The translations under genes were made by a program, and so were the position numbers. The notes below the pieces were generated by a model that was not told the DNA's origin, did not search any database, and saw nothing but the letters and a program-made list of their open reading frames with translations. From CAIXSC01 sp046349915 (GTDB taxonomy: Bacteria; Planctomycetota; Planctomycetia; Pirellulales; Pirellulaceae), in assembly GCA_046349915.1 (NCBI GenBank), contig JAXMBL010000014.1:1-6805 (forward strand): a stretch of 6,805 bases of DNA, read 5' to 3'. Below, one piece after another: positions 1-6,252 of this stretch. The first letter of the stretch is position 1. Every line of letters begins with the position of its first letter.

Positions 1-675
1 GTCGAGGTCCACCCTCAGCTACTTGAGCGGTGGACGATCCACTGGGAAGCGCTCGCGCAAGCAACGGCGTCTGGTTTGGCGCTGCGTGGCATGTGCACGC
101 CGCTGATCGCGAATCGCCTGTGGCGACTCGGCCGGCTGAAATGGCAAGGGGCCACGCGCGACGTACTGCTGGCCCGCGGCCTCGCTTGGCAGGACGGCCA
201 GGCACTCGCCCGGCAAATCGCCCACGCGACGCGGCCGATTGTTTTTGTCGGCGACGCCATCCCGCCGACGGAGGCCTGGGCGGGACGCGTGCCGCCGATC
301 GTGCGTCTGTCGCAAGTAACATCACTCGACCACGACGGGCCCCAAATCGACGGCGAGGCCGTTCTATCCGCGATCGTCTTCGCCGACGATCCCCAATTGT
401 CTACCGAACAAGACGAACAGATTTCCGACAACCTCGAACGAATCATCCGTCGACAGATTCGGGCGGAATCCAAGACGCAGCTCACGGACGACGTGCTGCT
501 CGCGGCATACCAGCAAGAGGGATCGACGCGCAAGGCGGCGACATTCTTGACGACGACTGTGGGAGCGCCGATTACGAAGGACCGCATTCAAGGGGCCATC
601 AAACGCGCCGGCGGTTTGGCTGTGGTTGCTCGCCAGCCGCGCCGCACTTCCCCGGTGAGATTGCTGCGGGAGTAA
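1..675 (+). CDS. Hypothetical protein with HTH-like C-terminus (5' partial)
   Basis: The frame is open from the first base of the window to TAA at 673-675 (224 codons visible), so the gene most likely begins to the left. An in-frame TTG at 76 is a possible internal start, but the upstream codons read as ordinary protein. I do not recognise the family. The first ~75 residues are rich in Arg, Trp, Leu and Ala. A middle stretch around residues 80-125 (PIVFVGDAIPP, then AVLSAIVFADDP) looks like alternating strands and loops. The last ~65 residues are charged and helical. Residues ~160-206 (LTDDVLLAAYQQEGSTRKAA, then ITKDRIQGAIKRAGG) have the look of a Fis/resolvase-like helix-turn-helix, so DNA binding is an inference. 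The last ~11 codons overlap a diverged repeat that recurs at 2847-2890, so the present C-terminus may not be ancestral. It converges with the minus-strand gene at 771. Confidence 0.6.
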   Translation, partial: VEVHPQLLERWTIHWEALAQATASGLALRGMCTPLIANRLWRLGRLKWQGATRDVLLARGLAWQDGQALARQIAHATRPIVFVGDAIPPTEAWAGRVPPIVRLSQVTSLDHDGPQIDGEAVLSAIVFADDPQLSTEQDEQISDNLERIIRRQIRAESKTQLTDDVLLAAYQQEGSTRKAATFLTTTVGAPITKDRIQGAIKRAGGLAVVARQPRRTSPVRLLRE

Positions 676-690
676 GACCGATTCCCATTT
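643..690 (+). repeat. Diverged direct repeat, copy 1
   Basis: Bases 643-685 match 2847-2889 at 34 of 43 positions without gaps. Both begin CGCAC(T/C)TCCCCGGT and end CCGATTCC. This copy straddles the stop codon of the first gene. A weaker shared CCATAGCG further downstream (755-762 here, 2928-2935 in copy 2) hints at longer homology with an insertion in this copy. The two copies flank the minus-strand PhoX-like gene. Confidence 0.5.
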
Positions 691-709
691 CATCGAGGCC
701 TCTCCACCC

Positions 710-740
710 GCGTCTTGGCCACGCAATTCGGCCAAGACGC
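710..740. terminator. Inverted repeat between convergent genes, possible bidirectional terminator
   Basis: GCGTCTTGGCC (710-720) and GGCCAAGACGC (730-740) form a perfect 11-bp stem with a 9-nt loop. It sits in the 95-nt gap between the stop of the first gene (675) and the stop of the convergent PhoX-like gene (771), where a shared terminator would be expected. There is no T-tract on either side, so it is not a canonical intrinsic terminator. A protein-binding palindrome or a Rho-assisted or mRNA-stabilising hairpin is also possible. Confidence 0.45.
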
Positions 741-770
741 AGTTGTAGGTTCCTCCATAGCGAACGGCCT

Positions 771-2684
771 CTACTGCTCGCTGTATTCGCCGCCCACCAA
801 CTCGTCGATGCCGTTGCCGCCGAAGAGCCAATCGAACCCGTCGCCCCCGTCGAGCCGATCCTTGTTGTTGCGGCCTTCGAGCCGATCATTACCTAGCCCG
901 CCGAGCAAGGTGTCTCGTCCGTTGGCACCGATCAGGAGATCGTCGCCATCGTCGCCCGACAGCAGCGAGTCGATCGCCAAAGTGCGATCCAGGACGATCG
1001 TGTCATCGCCGGAGCCGCCGCTTACACGGATCAGATCGACGTTGGTCTTCTGGAAACTGCCGAGGACTTGGCCGTTGAAGTAGACCACCAAGTCATTGCC
1101 GCTTTCATCGACGAAGATTTGATCATCGTTGATGGTCGCCGTGACGGTCAGGATGCCATCGTTGAGAGTGGCGGTCGCGGCATTGGTATTCATCACCAAG
1201 AGCTGGCCGCCCTGCACCAAATCTTCCGTCGCGCCGGTCGCCGGGAAGTTGTAATGAGCTTGGACGTTCACCAGATAGTAGCCGTCGCCCAGGATGTGCG
1301 CCAGATCGATGATGCCCGACGACTCTTCGTCGCGCGTCAGGAAATTCTTGTCGCTGCCAACGTAGTTCGGATCGAACAGGGCGGGGTTATGTTTGGCTAC
1401 TTCAATCAATTGGTTGGAGGAAGTATCGAACTGCCAGAGACGGGCCAAGTGATTCTGGTTGCCTGGATCTTCCTGCAGCAGCACATCGCCGTTCGTATTG
1501 ACGGTGATGTTGTCGAACATCTCACCGGAAATACTGGCTGGCGAGTTAAAGGCGATTTCGATCGTGCCGCCCGCCTCGGGATTCTGGATATCGTCGAAGG
1601 TCAACTTCCACAATCGCGTTGCCCCACCGAACTGATCCGTCGTCACATAGTAGAAGACGTTGGGATTAGTCGGATCGAAGTGGCCGTCCTCGACGCGTCG
1701 GAATTGTGTGATCGTGTTGGCAATTGACTCGGCTTGAAGGGGAGCGTAGGTCGTATTGTTGGTTTGATCGCTCAGCGGGACCAGCTCGAAACGCTCGCCG
1801 GACGTGACCGAGCTTTCGTTGGCGTCGTAGTTGCCAGGAGTCCCCACTCGCATTCCATGTAGAATGCCGTTGACCAAACCGGCCTTCTCGATCACGGTCC
1901 CTGTCGACTGTTTGCTTCCAATCCAGACATACACCTCGGAAGGCTCAGCTGTACCCTCGGTCGAGAAGCGGCGATCGGAATCGTCGAGGCCCATGACGAT
2001 GGTTTTGTCCTGGGTATACGGGCTGGTCACCGAATTCTCCCAGGCGAATTTTCCCAAGGCGGGCAGTTCCCAACTCTCCCCGGTGCTGACGACATGCGCA
2101 AACGCGCGGCCATTGGAAGCTTCTTCGCCATTCATGAAAATGCGTTCGGCTGTGCCCTTGCCCGTCGCGGCGTTGTAGAAGGCCGTAACGTCCGGTAAAT
2201 CGGCCGAGCAAAGTCGATTGAGCGCCGTGGTGCCGGAAATGTAGCCTCCCAGCCCACCATTGGCGGAGGAGTCCCATAACTGCATCGTCTGGATCAGGTC
2301 GCTGCCCTCGATCACTGCCAGCGTCGATTTGTCGATAACCCAGCGGGACACAAACGCGCCTTCGCTTCCATGATCGCGTACGACGCCATTGCTACTGCTC
2401 GTCGGATTGATTTCGTGATTCATCAGCACGGTAAATGTACCGTCGCCATTATCGAATGCTCCCATGCCATCGGGAATTCCGACCATTCGATAACCGTTCT
2501 GCGCTGCGCCTTGGACTGCATCTCCGACAGTGAGCAGCGGAGTGAGTTCCACGCTGGGAGCAACCGGGATCAAAAATGGCGTTGCGCTGAACACCTCGCG
2601 TCGTTCCAAGACTTCCAATTGTGGTTGAAAACGACGAAGACGGCGGCGTTTGTTAATTTCGCGTTGCGATGAGTCGCGCGACAT
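771..2684 (-). CDS. Secreted PhoX/DUF839-like beta-propeller protein with C-terminal RTX-type repeats
   Basis: A complete 637-residue gene. ATG at 2684-2682 is preceded by AGGAG (2698-2694, minus strand) with 9-nt spacing, and the stop is TAG at 771. The N-terminus is Arg-rich and followed by LEVLERREVFSA (residues ~23-34), the planctomycete extracellular-protein signature, so export is expected. Residues ~60-500 resemble the PhoX/DUF839 family of predicted phosphatase- or phytase-like propellers: DGMGAF and VLMNHE (~72-91), VYVWIGSKQSTG (~251), YYVTTDQFGG with RLWKLTFDD (~345-365), and FDNITVNTNGDVLLQEDPGN (~389-408). After a linker, residues ~555-633 carry GGxGxDxL-type nonapeptides (GGSGDDTI, GGLGNDRL, GGDGFDWL, GGNGIDEL), which bind calcium in RTX proteins. 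The protein ends five residues after the last repeat, with no long secretion tail. Phosphatase activity is only inferred from the family; catalytic residues were not verified. It is transcribed opposite to its neighbours and shows no link to the recombinase operon. Confidence 0.88.
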   Translation of the reverse strand: MSRDSSQREINKRRRLRRFQPQLEVLERREVFSATPFLIPVAPSVELTPLLTVGDAVQGAAQNGYRMVGIPDGMGAFDNGDGTFTVLMNHEINPTSSSNGVVRDHGSEGAFVSRWVIDKSTLAVIEGSDLIQTMQLWDSSANGGLGGYISGTTALNRLCSADLPDVTAFYNAATGKGTAERIFMNGEEASNGRAFAHVVSTGESWELPALGKFAWENSVTSPYTQDKTIVMGLDDSDRRFSTEGTAEPSEVYVWIGSKQSTGTVIEKAGLVNGILHGMRVGTPGNYDANESSVTSGERFELVPLSDQTNNTTYAPLQAESIANTITQFRRVEDGHFDPTNPNVFYYVTTDQFGGATRLWKLTFDDIQNPEAGGTIEIAFNSPASISGEMFDNITVNTNGDVLLQEDPGNQNHLARLWQFDTSSNQLIEVAKHNPALFDPNYVGSDKNFLTRDEESSGIIDLAHILGDGYYLVNVQAHYNFPATGATEDLVQGGQLLVMNTNAATATLNDGILTVTATINDDQIFVDESGNDLVVYFNGQVLGSFQKTNVDLIRVSGGSGDDTIVLDRTLAIDSLLSGDDGDDLLIGANGRDTLLGGLGNDRLEGRNNKDRLDGGDGFDWLFGGNGIDELVGGEYSEQ

Positions 2685-2693
2685 GAAGAAGAA

Positions 2694-2698
2694 CTCCT
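2694..2698 (-). promoter_or_regulatory. Shine-Dalgarno site of the PhoX-like gene
   Basis: CTCCT on the plus strand reads AGGAG on the minus strand, 9 nt before the ATG at 2684. It supports the chosen start, which also places the planctomycete export motif near the N-terminus. Confidence 0.7.
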
Positions 2699-2761
2699 GA
2701 GGAAAGGGACTTCTGTGGGCGGCCAGGCGACCAACCCGTCGCGACGCAATGTGGTGGGCGA

Positions 2762-2938
2762 TTGTTAAACGTCGATAATGACGAAGAGAACATTGAAGAA
2801 TTCATCAACGTACCGCCGCCAGGACAACCCAACTGGGAAACCGACGCGCACCTCCCCGGTAAAGTCGCGGCGGAAGTGAGCCCGATTCCTCTTACTTCGG
2901 TGCCGAGGCGCTTGATCCCTGCTACGACCATAGCGTAA
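2762..2938 (+). pseudogene. Small acidic ORF, possible gene remnant
   Basis: The frame is open from 2687 to TAA at 2936-2938 but has no ATG. The first plausible start is TTG at 2762, giving 58 residues. The peptide has a protein-like acidic start (NVDNDEENIEEFINVPPPGQ) followed by NWETDAHLPGKVAAEVSPIPL. The second half lies in the repeat shared with 643-685. In the equivalent frame of copy 1 the translation is PHFPGEIAAGVRPIPIS, so amino-acid resemblance is kept in this frame. There is no clear ribosome binding site. It could be the tail of a gene broken by rearrangement, or a non-coding repeat that happens to be open. I do not recognise a family. Confidence 0.3.
2847..2890 (+). repeat. Diverged direct repeat, copy 2
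   Basis: This is the partner of 643-685 (34 of 43 bases identical). It also contains a short stem, GAAGTGAG (2873-2880) against CTTACTTC (2891-2898), with one G-U pair and a 10-nt loop. Copy 1 does not preserve that stem, so the hairpin is probably not what is conserved. Confidence 0.5.
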
Positions 2939-2945
2939 CTGACTT

Positions 2946-2995
2946 CTCCTTGACGGCGGCGAGCGTGGTGCTCATGCCGCGACTGGTTCAAGGAG
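2946..2995 (+). promoter_or_regulatory. Nested hairpin sequestering the recombinase Shine-Dalgarno
   Basis: Three stems nest: CTCCTTGA (2946-2953) with TCAAGGAG (2988-2995), GCGGC (2956-2960) with GCCGC (2976-2980), and GAGC (2961-2964) with GCTC (2970-2973) around a 5-nt loop. Together they make 17 Watson-Crick pairs. The last five bases of the outer arm, AGGAG at 2991-2995, are the ribosome binding site of the recombinase (7 nt before ATG 3003). If it folds in mRNA, initiation would be blocked. At DNA level the same dyad could be an operator or a recombinase-binding site. The function is inferred from position and pairing. Confidence 0.5.
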
Positions 2996-3006
2996 CCGAG
3001 ACATGA
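2974..3006 (+). CDS. Possible 10-residue leader peptide
   Basis: ATG at 2974 opens a 10-codon frame (MPRLVQGAET) whose TGA at 3004-3006 overlaps the recombinase ATG at 3003 as ATGA. That arrangement would suit translational coupling. Its start lies in the bulge and inner stem of the hairpin, and it reads through the recombinase ribosome binding site. It has no strong ribosome binding site of its own, so this may be chance. Confidence 0.25.
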   Translation: MPRLVQGAET

Positions 3007-4496
3007 CGCAGTGGTGGGAGATCGGGATACCAGCAGAGACGGATAGCGGGCCGCCCAAGATTCGGGCGGTGGCCTACTACCGGCACTCGGCTCAGGATCG
3101 CCAAGAGAACTCGATTCCGATTCAACAGGATCAAGTTCGTGAATGGGCGCTGAAAAATGGCGTCGAGATCATTCGAGAGTTCGCCGACGCCGGCAAGTCG
3201 GGCCTGACGTCGGAAGGTCGACCAGCCTTCACCGAAATGATGGAGGAGTGGGTCAAGAAGCGCACCGACTTTCATTACATCCTCTGCCTGGATGTCAGTC
3301 GGTGGGGCCGCTTTCAGGACATCGATCTTTCGGCGCAATTCAGCGCCGAGTGCAAGAAGCACCACAAACAGGTCATCTACACGACGATCGGGAAACCTCG
3401 CGAGGACGATCCTCTCTACCCGGTCTACGTTCAGTTCGAGCGATTCCGGGCCGCGCAGTACAGTCGCGAACTCAGCGACAAGGTCTGGCGCGGATGCATG
3501 AAAATCACGGAGCAAGGGTATTGGGCGGGCGGCTCGCCCCCGTACGGAACGCGACGCCTGTTGCTCGACGAGAAACGTGATCCGCTGCATCCGCTCGAAC
3601 CGGGACAACGCAAGGGCATTCAGAACCAGCGTGTCACGCTCATGGAAGGCGATCCCGTCGAAGTCGCGGTGATTCAGCGCATCTTCCACGAATTCACGGC
3701 GCTCGGGTATTCCGAGTACCGCATCGCGGAGGGATTGAATGCCGAGGGCATTCCATCGCCCAGCGGAGGCCGATGGGGCGCTGGCTCGGTGTTGAGGCGT
3801 CTGCAGAACGAAACCTACATCGGGACGCTCGTTTACAACAAAACGACGCAGAAGCTTAAGACGCCGCGTCGCGACAATCCGCCCGAGCAATGGCTCCGCT
3901 CGCCTGACGCGTTTGAAGGGTTGGTGACCACCGACCAATTCACGCAGGTCCAGGAAATCCTCGCGGAACGCCGGCGACGGTACGATCCCGAGCGGATGCT
4001 GGAACAGCTGAACGCCATCTACCAGCAATACGGCGTCTTTCGGGGATCGCTGCTCAAACTGCATGACAGCGCCCCGTCCGCCGGTACTTACTCGCGACAC
4101 TTCGGGGCGCTGGATCTGGCGTTTCAGCGCCTGTACCAGCCTCAACGCGACCGGGCTCGCCAATTGGTGCAGGAACGGATCACGCAGCAGGTGCCGGAAG
4201 TCTTGCCGTATTCGGACTTCTTAGTTCTTGATCGTCGACTGACGTTGGCGATCCAGCCAGCGATCCCGGTGCCCCACGGGTACGACGCCTATTGGCCGAT
4301 TCAACCGGACTCGCGGCAGGTAATCGACATCACCTTAGGCGTTCTGCTGTCGAGCGCCGACGACCCCGAGATTCTGGGCTACATCGCGGTGCCTCGCGGC
4401 CTCACCAGCTTGGGCACGATGCGCGTGACTTCGACGTCGACCCGAACCGAACTCTTCGGTCGGTGCGACCTGGCATTTCTGCAAAACCTTCTTTGA
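3003..4496 (+). CDS. Large serine recombinase (resolvase/recombinase family)
   Basis: A 497-residue serine site-specific recombinase that would cut and rejoin DNA at paired sites through a covalent phosphoserine link. The start is ATG 3003 with AGGAG at 2991-2995. The resolvase catalytic domain spans residues ~20-165: YYRHSAQDRQ gives nucleophile candidate Ser29 with Arg27, and LDVSRWGRF gives Arg100 and Arg103, matching the conserved active-site arginines. ERFRAAQYSRELSDKVWRG (~145-163) is the typical long-helix segment. The 'recombinase' DNA-binding domain follows (~165-310): GYWAGGSPPYGTRR, IFHEFTALGYSEYRIAEGLN, and LQNETYIGTLVYNK. There is no Cys-rich zinc ribbon and no long coiled coil, both of which phage-type large integrases usually have. 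Residues ~330-380 instead hold one module with PSAGTYSRHFGALDLAFQ, like the repeats of the fourth gene of this operon. The last ~100 residues are not recognised. It is the first gene of the operon, and its start overlaps a hairpin that could regulate it. Confidence 0.9.
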   Translation: MTQWWEIGIPAETDSGPPKIRAVAYYRHSAQDRQENSIPIQQDQVREWALKNGVEIIREFADAGKSGLTSEGRPAFTEMMEEWVKKRTDFHYILCLDVSRWGRFQDIDLSAQFSAECKKHHKQVIYTTIGKPREDDPLYPVYVQFERFRAAQYSRELSDKVWRGCMKITEQGYWAGGSPPYGTRRLLLDEKRDPLHPLEPGQRKGIQNQRVTLMEGDPVEVAVIQRIFHEFTALGYSEYRIAEGLNAEGIPSPSGGRWGAGSVLRRLQNETYIGTLVYNKTTQKLKTPRRDNPPEQWLRSPDAFEGLVTTDQFTQVQEILAERRRRYDPERMLEQLNAIYQQYGVFRGSLLKLHDSAPSAGTYSRHFGALDLAFQRLYQPQRDRARQLVQERITQQVPEVLPYSDFLVLDRRLTLAIQPAIPVPHGYDAYWPIQPDSRQVIDITLGVLLSSADDPEILGYIAVPRGLTSLGTMRVTSTSTRTELFGRCDLAFLQNLL

Positions 4497-4508
4497 GAAA
4501 GGAACCAC

Positions 4509-5387
4509 ATGGACCCTGAATCTGAAATCGTGCCCTTCCGATCCCGGCGCTACGAGGCGATTCCGCTTGCGAAGATCAAAGTCGTCAATTCCCGCAACCG
4601 GGACCAAGAGCAGTTCGACATGAACGTCGAGAGCATCAACAAGGTCGGGTTGCTGAAGCCGATTCGCGTCAACGACAAGTTTCTGGAACGCACTGGCATG
4701 TACGAGTTGATCTGCGGGGAGGGACGTCTCACCGCGCATCAACGACTCGGCCACGAGACGATCTCGGCCGAAGTCGTCACTTGCACCCGGAAGGAAGCGC
4801 ATCTCCAGTCGTTGGTCGAGAACATCGCCCGCACCAAACCGGGAAGCATGGATTTCGCCCGCGAGATCAAGCGACTTCGCGACGAGGGATGGAGCTACGA
4901 GCAACTGGCACGGATCACCTGCAAGTCGGAGAGCTACATCCGCGACTACATCCGGCTCGTCGAACAGGGCGAGGACCGACTGATTCACGGCGTCGAACAG
5001 GGGATCTTCCCCATCGCGTTCGCGGTCCTCGTCGCGGGGACGGACGACTCGAACCTGCAAAACGTATTGATGGATGCGTTCGACGAAAAGTTGGTGACGA
5101 CCCACAACTTCGCGCAAGCGCGCCGCATCATCTCGGCCCGAGCTCGCGACCCCAAGGGCAAGAGCGCGGCCAAGTACACCGTAAGCCAGCTGAAGCACGA
5201 CATCGAGGACGCCACGCGCAGCAAGACGTCGTACGTCCGCGAGGCCAAGTCCAAAGAGAACCGCTTCATGACGTTGCTCAGCGGCATCAACGCGCTTTGG
5301 CAACAGGAAGAGTTTTTGCAACTGCTCCGCGAGGAGAAGCTCTTCGAACGACCGGAACTCGCCGGCGACTTTCACTACGAATCGTAA
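4509..5387 (+). CDS. ParB/RepB-family DNA-binding protein (first)
   Basis: A 292-residue protein starting at ATG 4509, 12 nt after the recombinase stop, with a purine-rich AAAGGA just upstream. Residues ~15-110 form a ParB N-terminal nuclease/CTPase-like domain: YEAIPLAKIKVVNSRNR, VGLLKPIRV, then CGEGRLTAHQRLG (69-81, the GERR-type box, here GEGR) and VENIAR (103-108, the ENIxR box). A helix-turn-helix follows at ~127-150 (EGWSYEQLARITCKSESYIRDYIRLV). The rest is helical, with a basic linker around 205-235. Classical ParB proteins bind centromere sites, spread as CTP-dependent clamps, and work with ParA. No ParA is visible here, so the role could be helping the recombinase or controlling the operon. 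Box residues suggest nucleotide binding may be kept; this is inference. Confidence 0.88.
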   Translation: MDPESEIVPFRSRRYEAIPLAKIKVVNSRNRDQEQFDMNVESINKVGLLKPIRVNDKFLERTGMYELICGEGRLTAHQRLGHETISAEVVTCTRKEAHLQSLVENIARTKPGSMDFAREIKRLRDEGWSYEQLARITCKSESYIRDYIRLVEQGEDRLIHGVEQGIFPIAFAVLVAGTDDSNLQNVLMDAFDEKLVTTHNFAQARRIISARARDPKGKSAAKYTVSQLKHDIEDATRSKTSYVREAKSKENRFMTLLSGINALWQQEEFLQLLREEKLFERPELAGDFHYES

Positions 5388-5402
5388 CCAAGGAGTTAAG
5401 GC

Positions 5403-6251
5403 ATGATCCAAATGGCCAAATCAATCCAGGGCCTCGACATTCCCATCGTGAAGCTGGTGCCGCGCAACGAGCGGAAAGTCGCTGCCAAGTACCTGAAGCG
5501 CATCGAGGCCAGCCTGAAAGCGATCGGGCTGATCGATCCGCTCGTCGTATTTCAGACGGGTGACAACTACGAGATCCTCGACGGCTGTCTGCGGTACCGC
5601 ATTCTGCTCGAGATGGGCGTCGAATCGGTGCCGTGCTTGCTCGGCCACGAGCGCGAGGCGTTCACGTGCAATCGCATGGTGAATCAGCTCTCGTCGTCGC
5701 AAGAGATGCGGATGCTACGCAAGTCGCTCGAGGAACTCGACGAGAAGACGATCGCCCACGCGCTCGGAATTGGCGGCATCAGCCACCGGGTCAACGCCCA
5801 TCTGCTCGCCAAACTGGAGCCGTCGGTGGCTCGCGCCTTCGAGGCCAGCAAGTTGAACCTTGCCTGCGTGAAGGAACTGACGCATGTGAAACCCGAGCGC
5901 CAAGCCGAGATTCTGAAACTCATGGAATCGTGCGGGGATTACAGCGTCACGTTTGCCCGCGGGCTCGTGCTGAAAACGCCCGTCGCAAAACGGACCAAGG
6001 TCGCGGGCGCGCGTACGCCGTGGACGCAAGCCGAGGAACGGAAGAGCGACCTGCTGAAAAGGCTCAAGGAAGCGGAGCAGCAGCAGGACTTCTATTCCGG
6101 CCTGTACCGACAGTACACGACGAACCTGCTCAAGCTCGTGATCTATGTCCGCTCCTTGGTCGCGAACGAACGCGTTCGAAAGTACCTGCGGGAGAACGCT
6201 CCCCAGCAGTTGGAAATCTTCGAACAGATCATCAATAGCACGGAGCGATGA
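5403..6251 (+). CDS. ParB-like protein with RepB plasmid-partition C-terminal domain (second)
   Basis: A 282-residue protein starting at ATG 5403, 15 nt after the previous stop, with AGGAG at 5391-5395 and 7-nt spacing. The N-terminal ~80 residues are a compact ParB-like domain: IPIVKLVPRNER, IGLIDPLVV (41-49), and YEILDGCLRYRILLEMG (56-72) with the Asp-Gly-x-x-Arg box. The ENIxR box of its neighbour is absent; the equivalent region reads NRMVNQLSSSQEMRML. Residues ~95-190 match the RepB plasmid-partition pattern, with a helix-turn-helix-like IAHALGIGG and KPERQAEILKLM. The C-terminal ~70 residues are a charged, probably coiled helix (AEERKSDLLKRLKEAEQQQ). It differs enough from the preceding gene that the pair is not a simple tandem duplication; the two may form a heteromeric complex. 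DNA binding is likely; its target is unknown. Confidence 0.85.
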   Translation: MIQMAKSIQGLDIPIVKLVPRNERKVAAKYLKRIEASLKAIGLIDPLVVFQTGDNYEILDGCLRYRILLEMGVESVPCLLGHEREAFTCNRMVNQLSSSQEMRMLRKSLEELDEKTIAHALGIGGISHRVNAHLLAKLEPSVARAFEASKLNLACVKELTHVKPERQAEILKLMESCGDYSVTFARGLVLKTPVAKRTKVAGARTPWTQAEERKSDLLKRLKEAEQQQDFYSGLYRQYTTNLLKLVIYVRSLVANERVRKYLRENAPQQLEIFEQIINSTER

Positions 6252-6252
6252 C

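Noticed and set aside
30..896. Long plus-strand open frame of 288 codons overlapping the first gene
   Set aside because: The translation is dominated by Arg and Pro, crosses the convergent gap and enters the antisense of the PhoX-like gene; typical shadow of GC-rich coding DNA.
2764..2770. GTTAAAC resembling an integron attC core (GTTRRRY)
   Set aside because: No matching RYYYAAC arm at a suitable distance and no integron-type tyrosine integrase in the window; a 7-bp match is expected by chance.
2873..2898. Short 8-bp stem as a terminator
   Set aside because: It includes a G-U pair, has no T-tract, and the pairing is not kept in the other repeat copy.
2988..4163. 391-codon minus-strand frame opposite the recombinase
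   Set aside because: The plus strand here carries clear serine-recombinase motifs and a good ribosome binding site; the antisense product shows no recognisable domain.
4335..5411. 358-codon minus-strand frame opposite the first ParB-like gene
   Set aside because: It spans the recombinase end, the gap and the ParB-like gene, all supported on the plus strand; a composition artefact.
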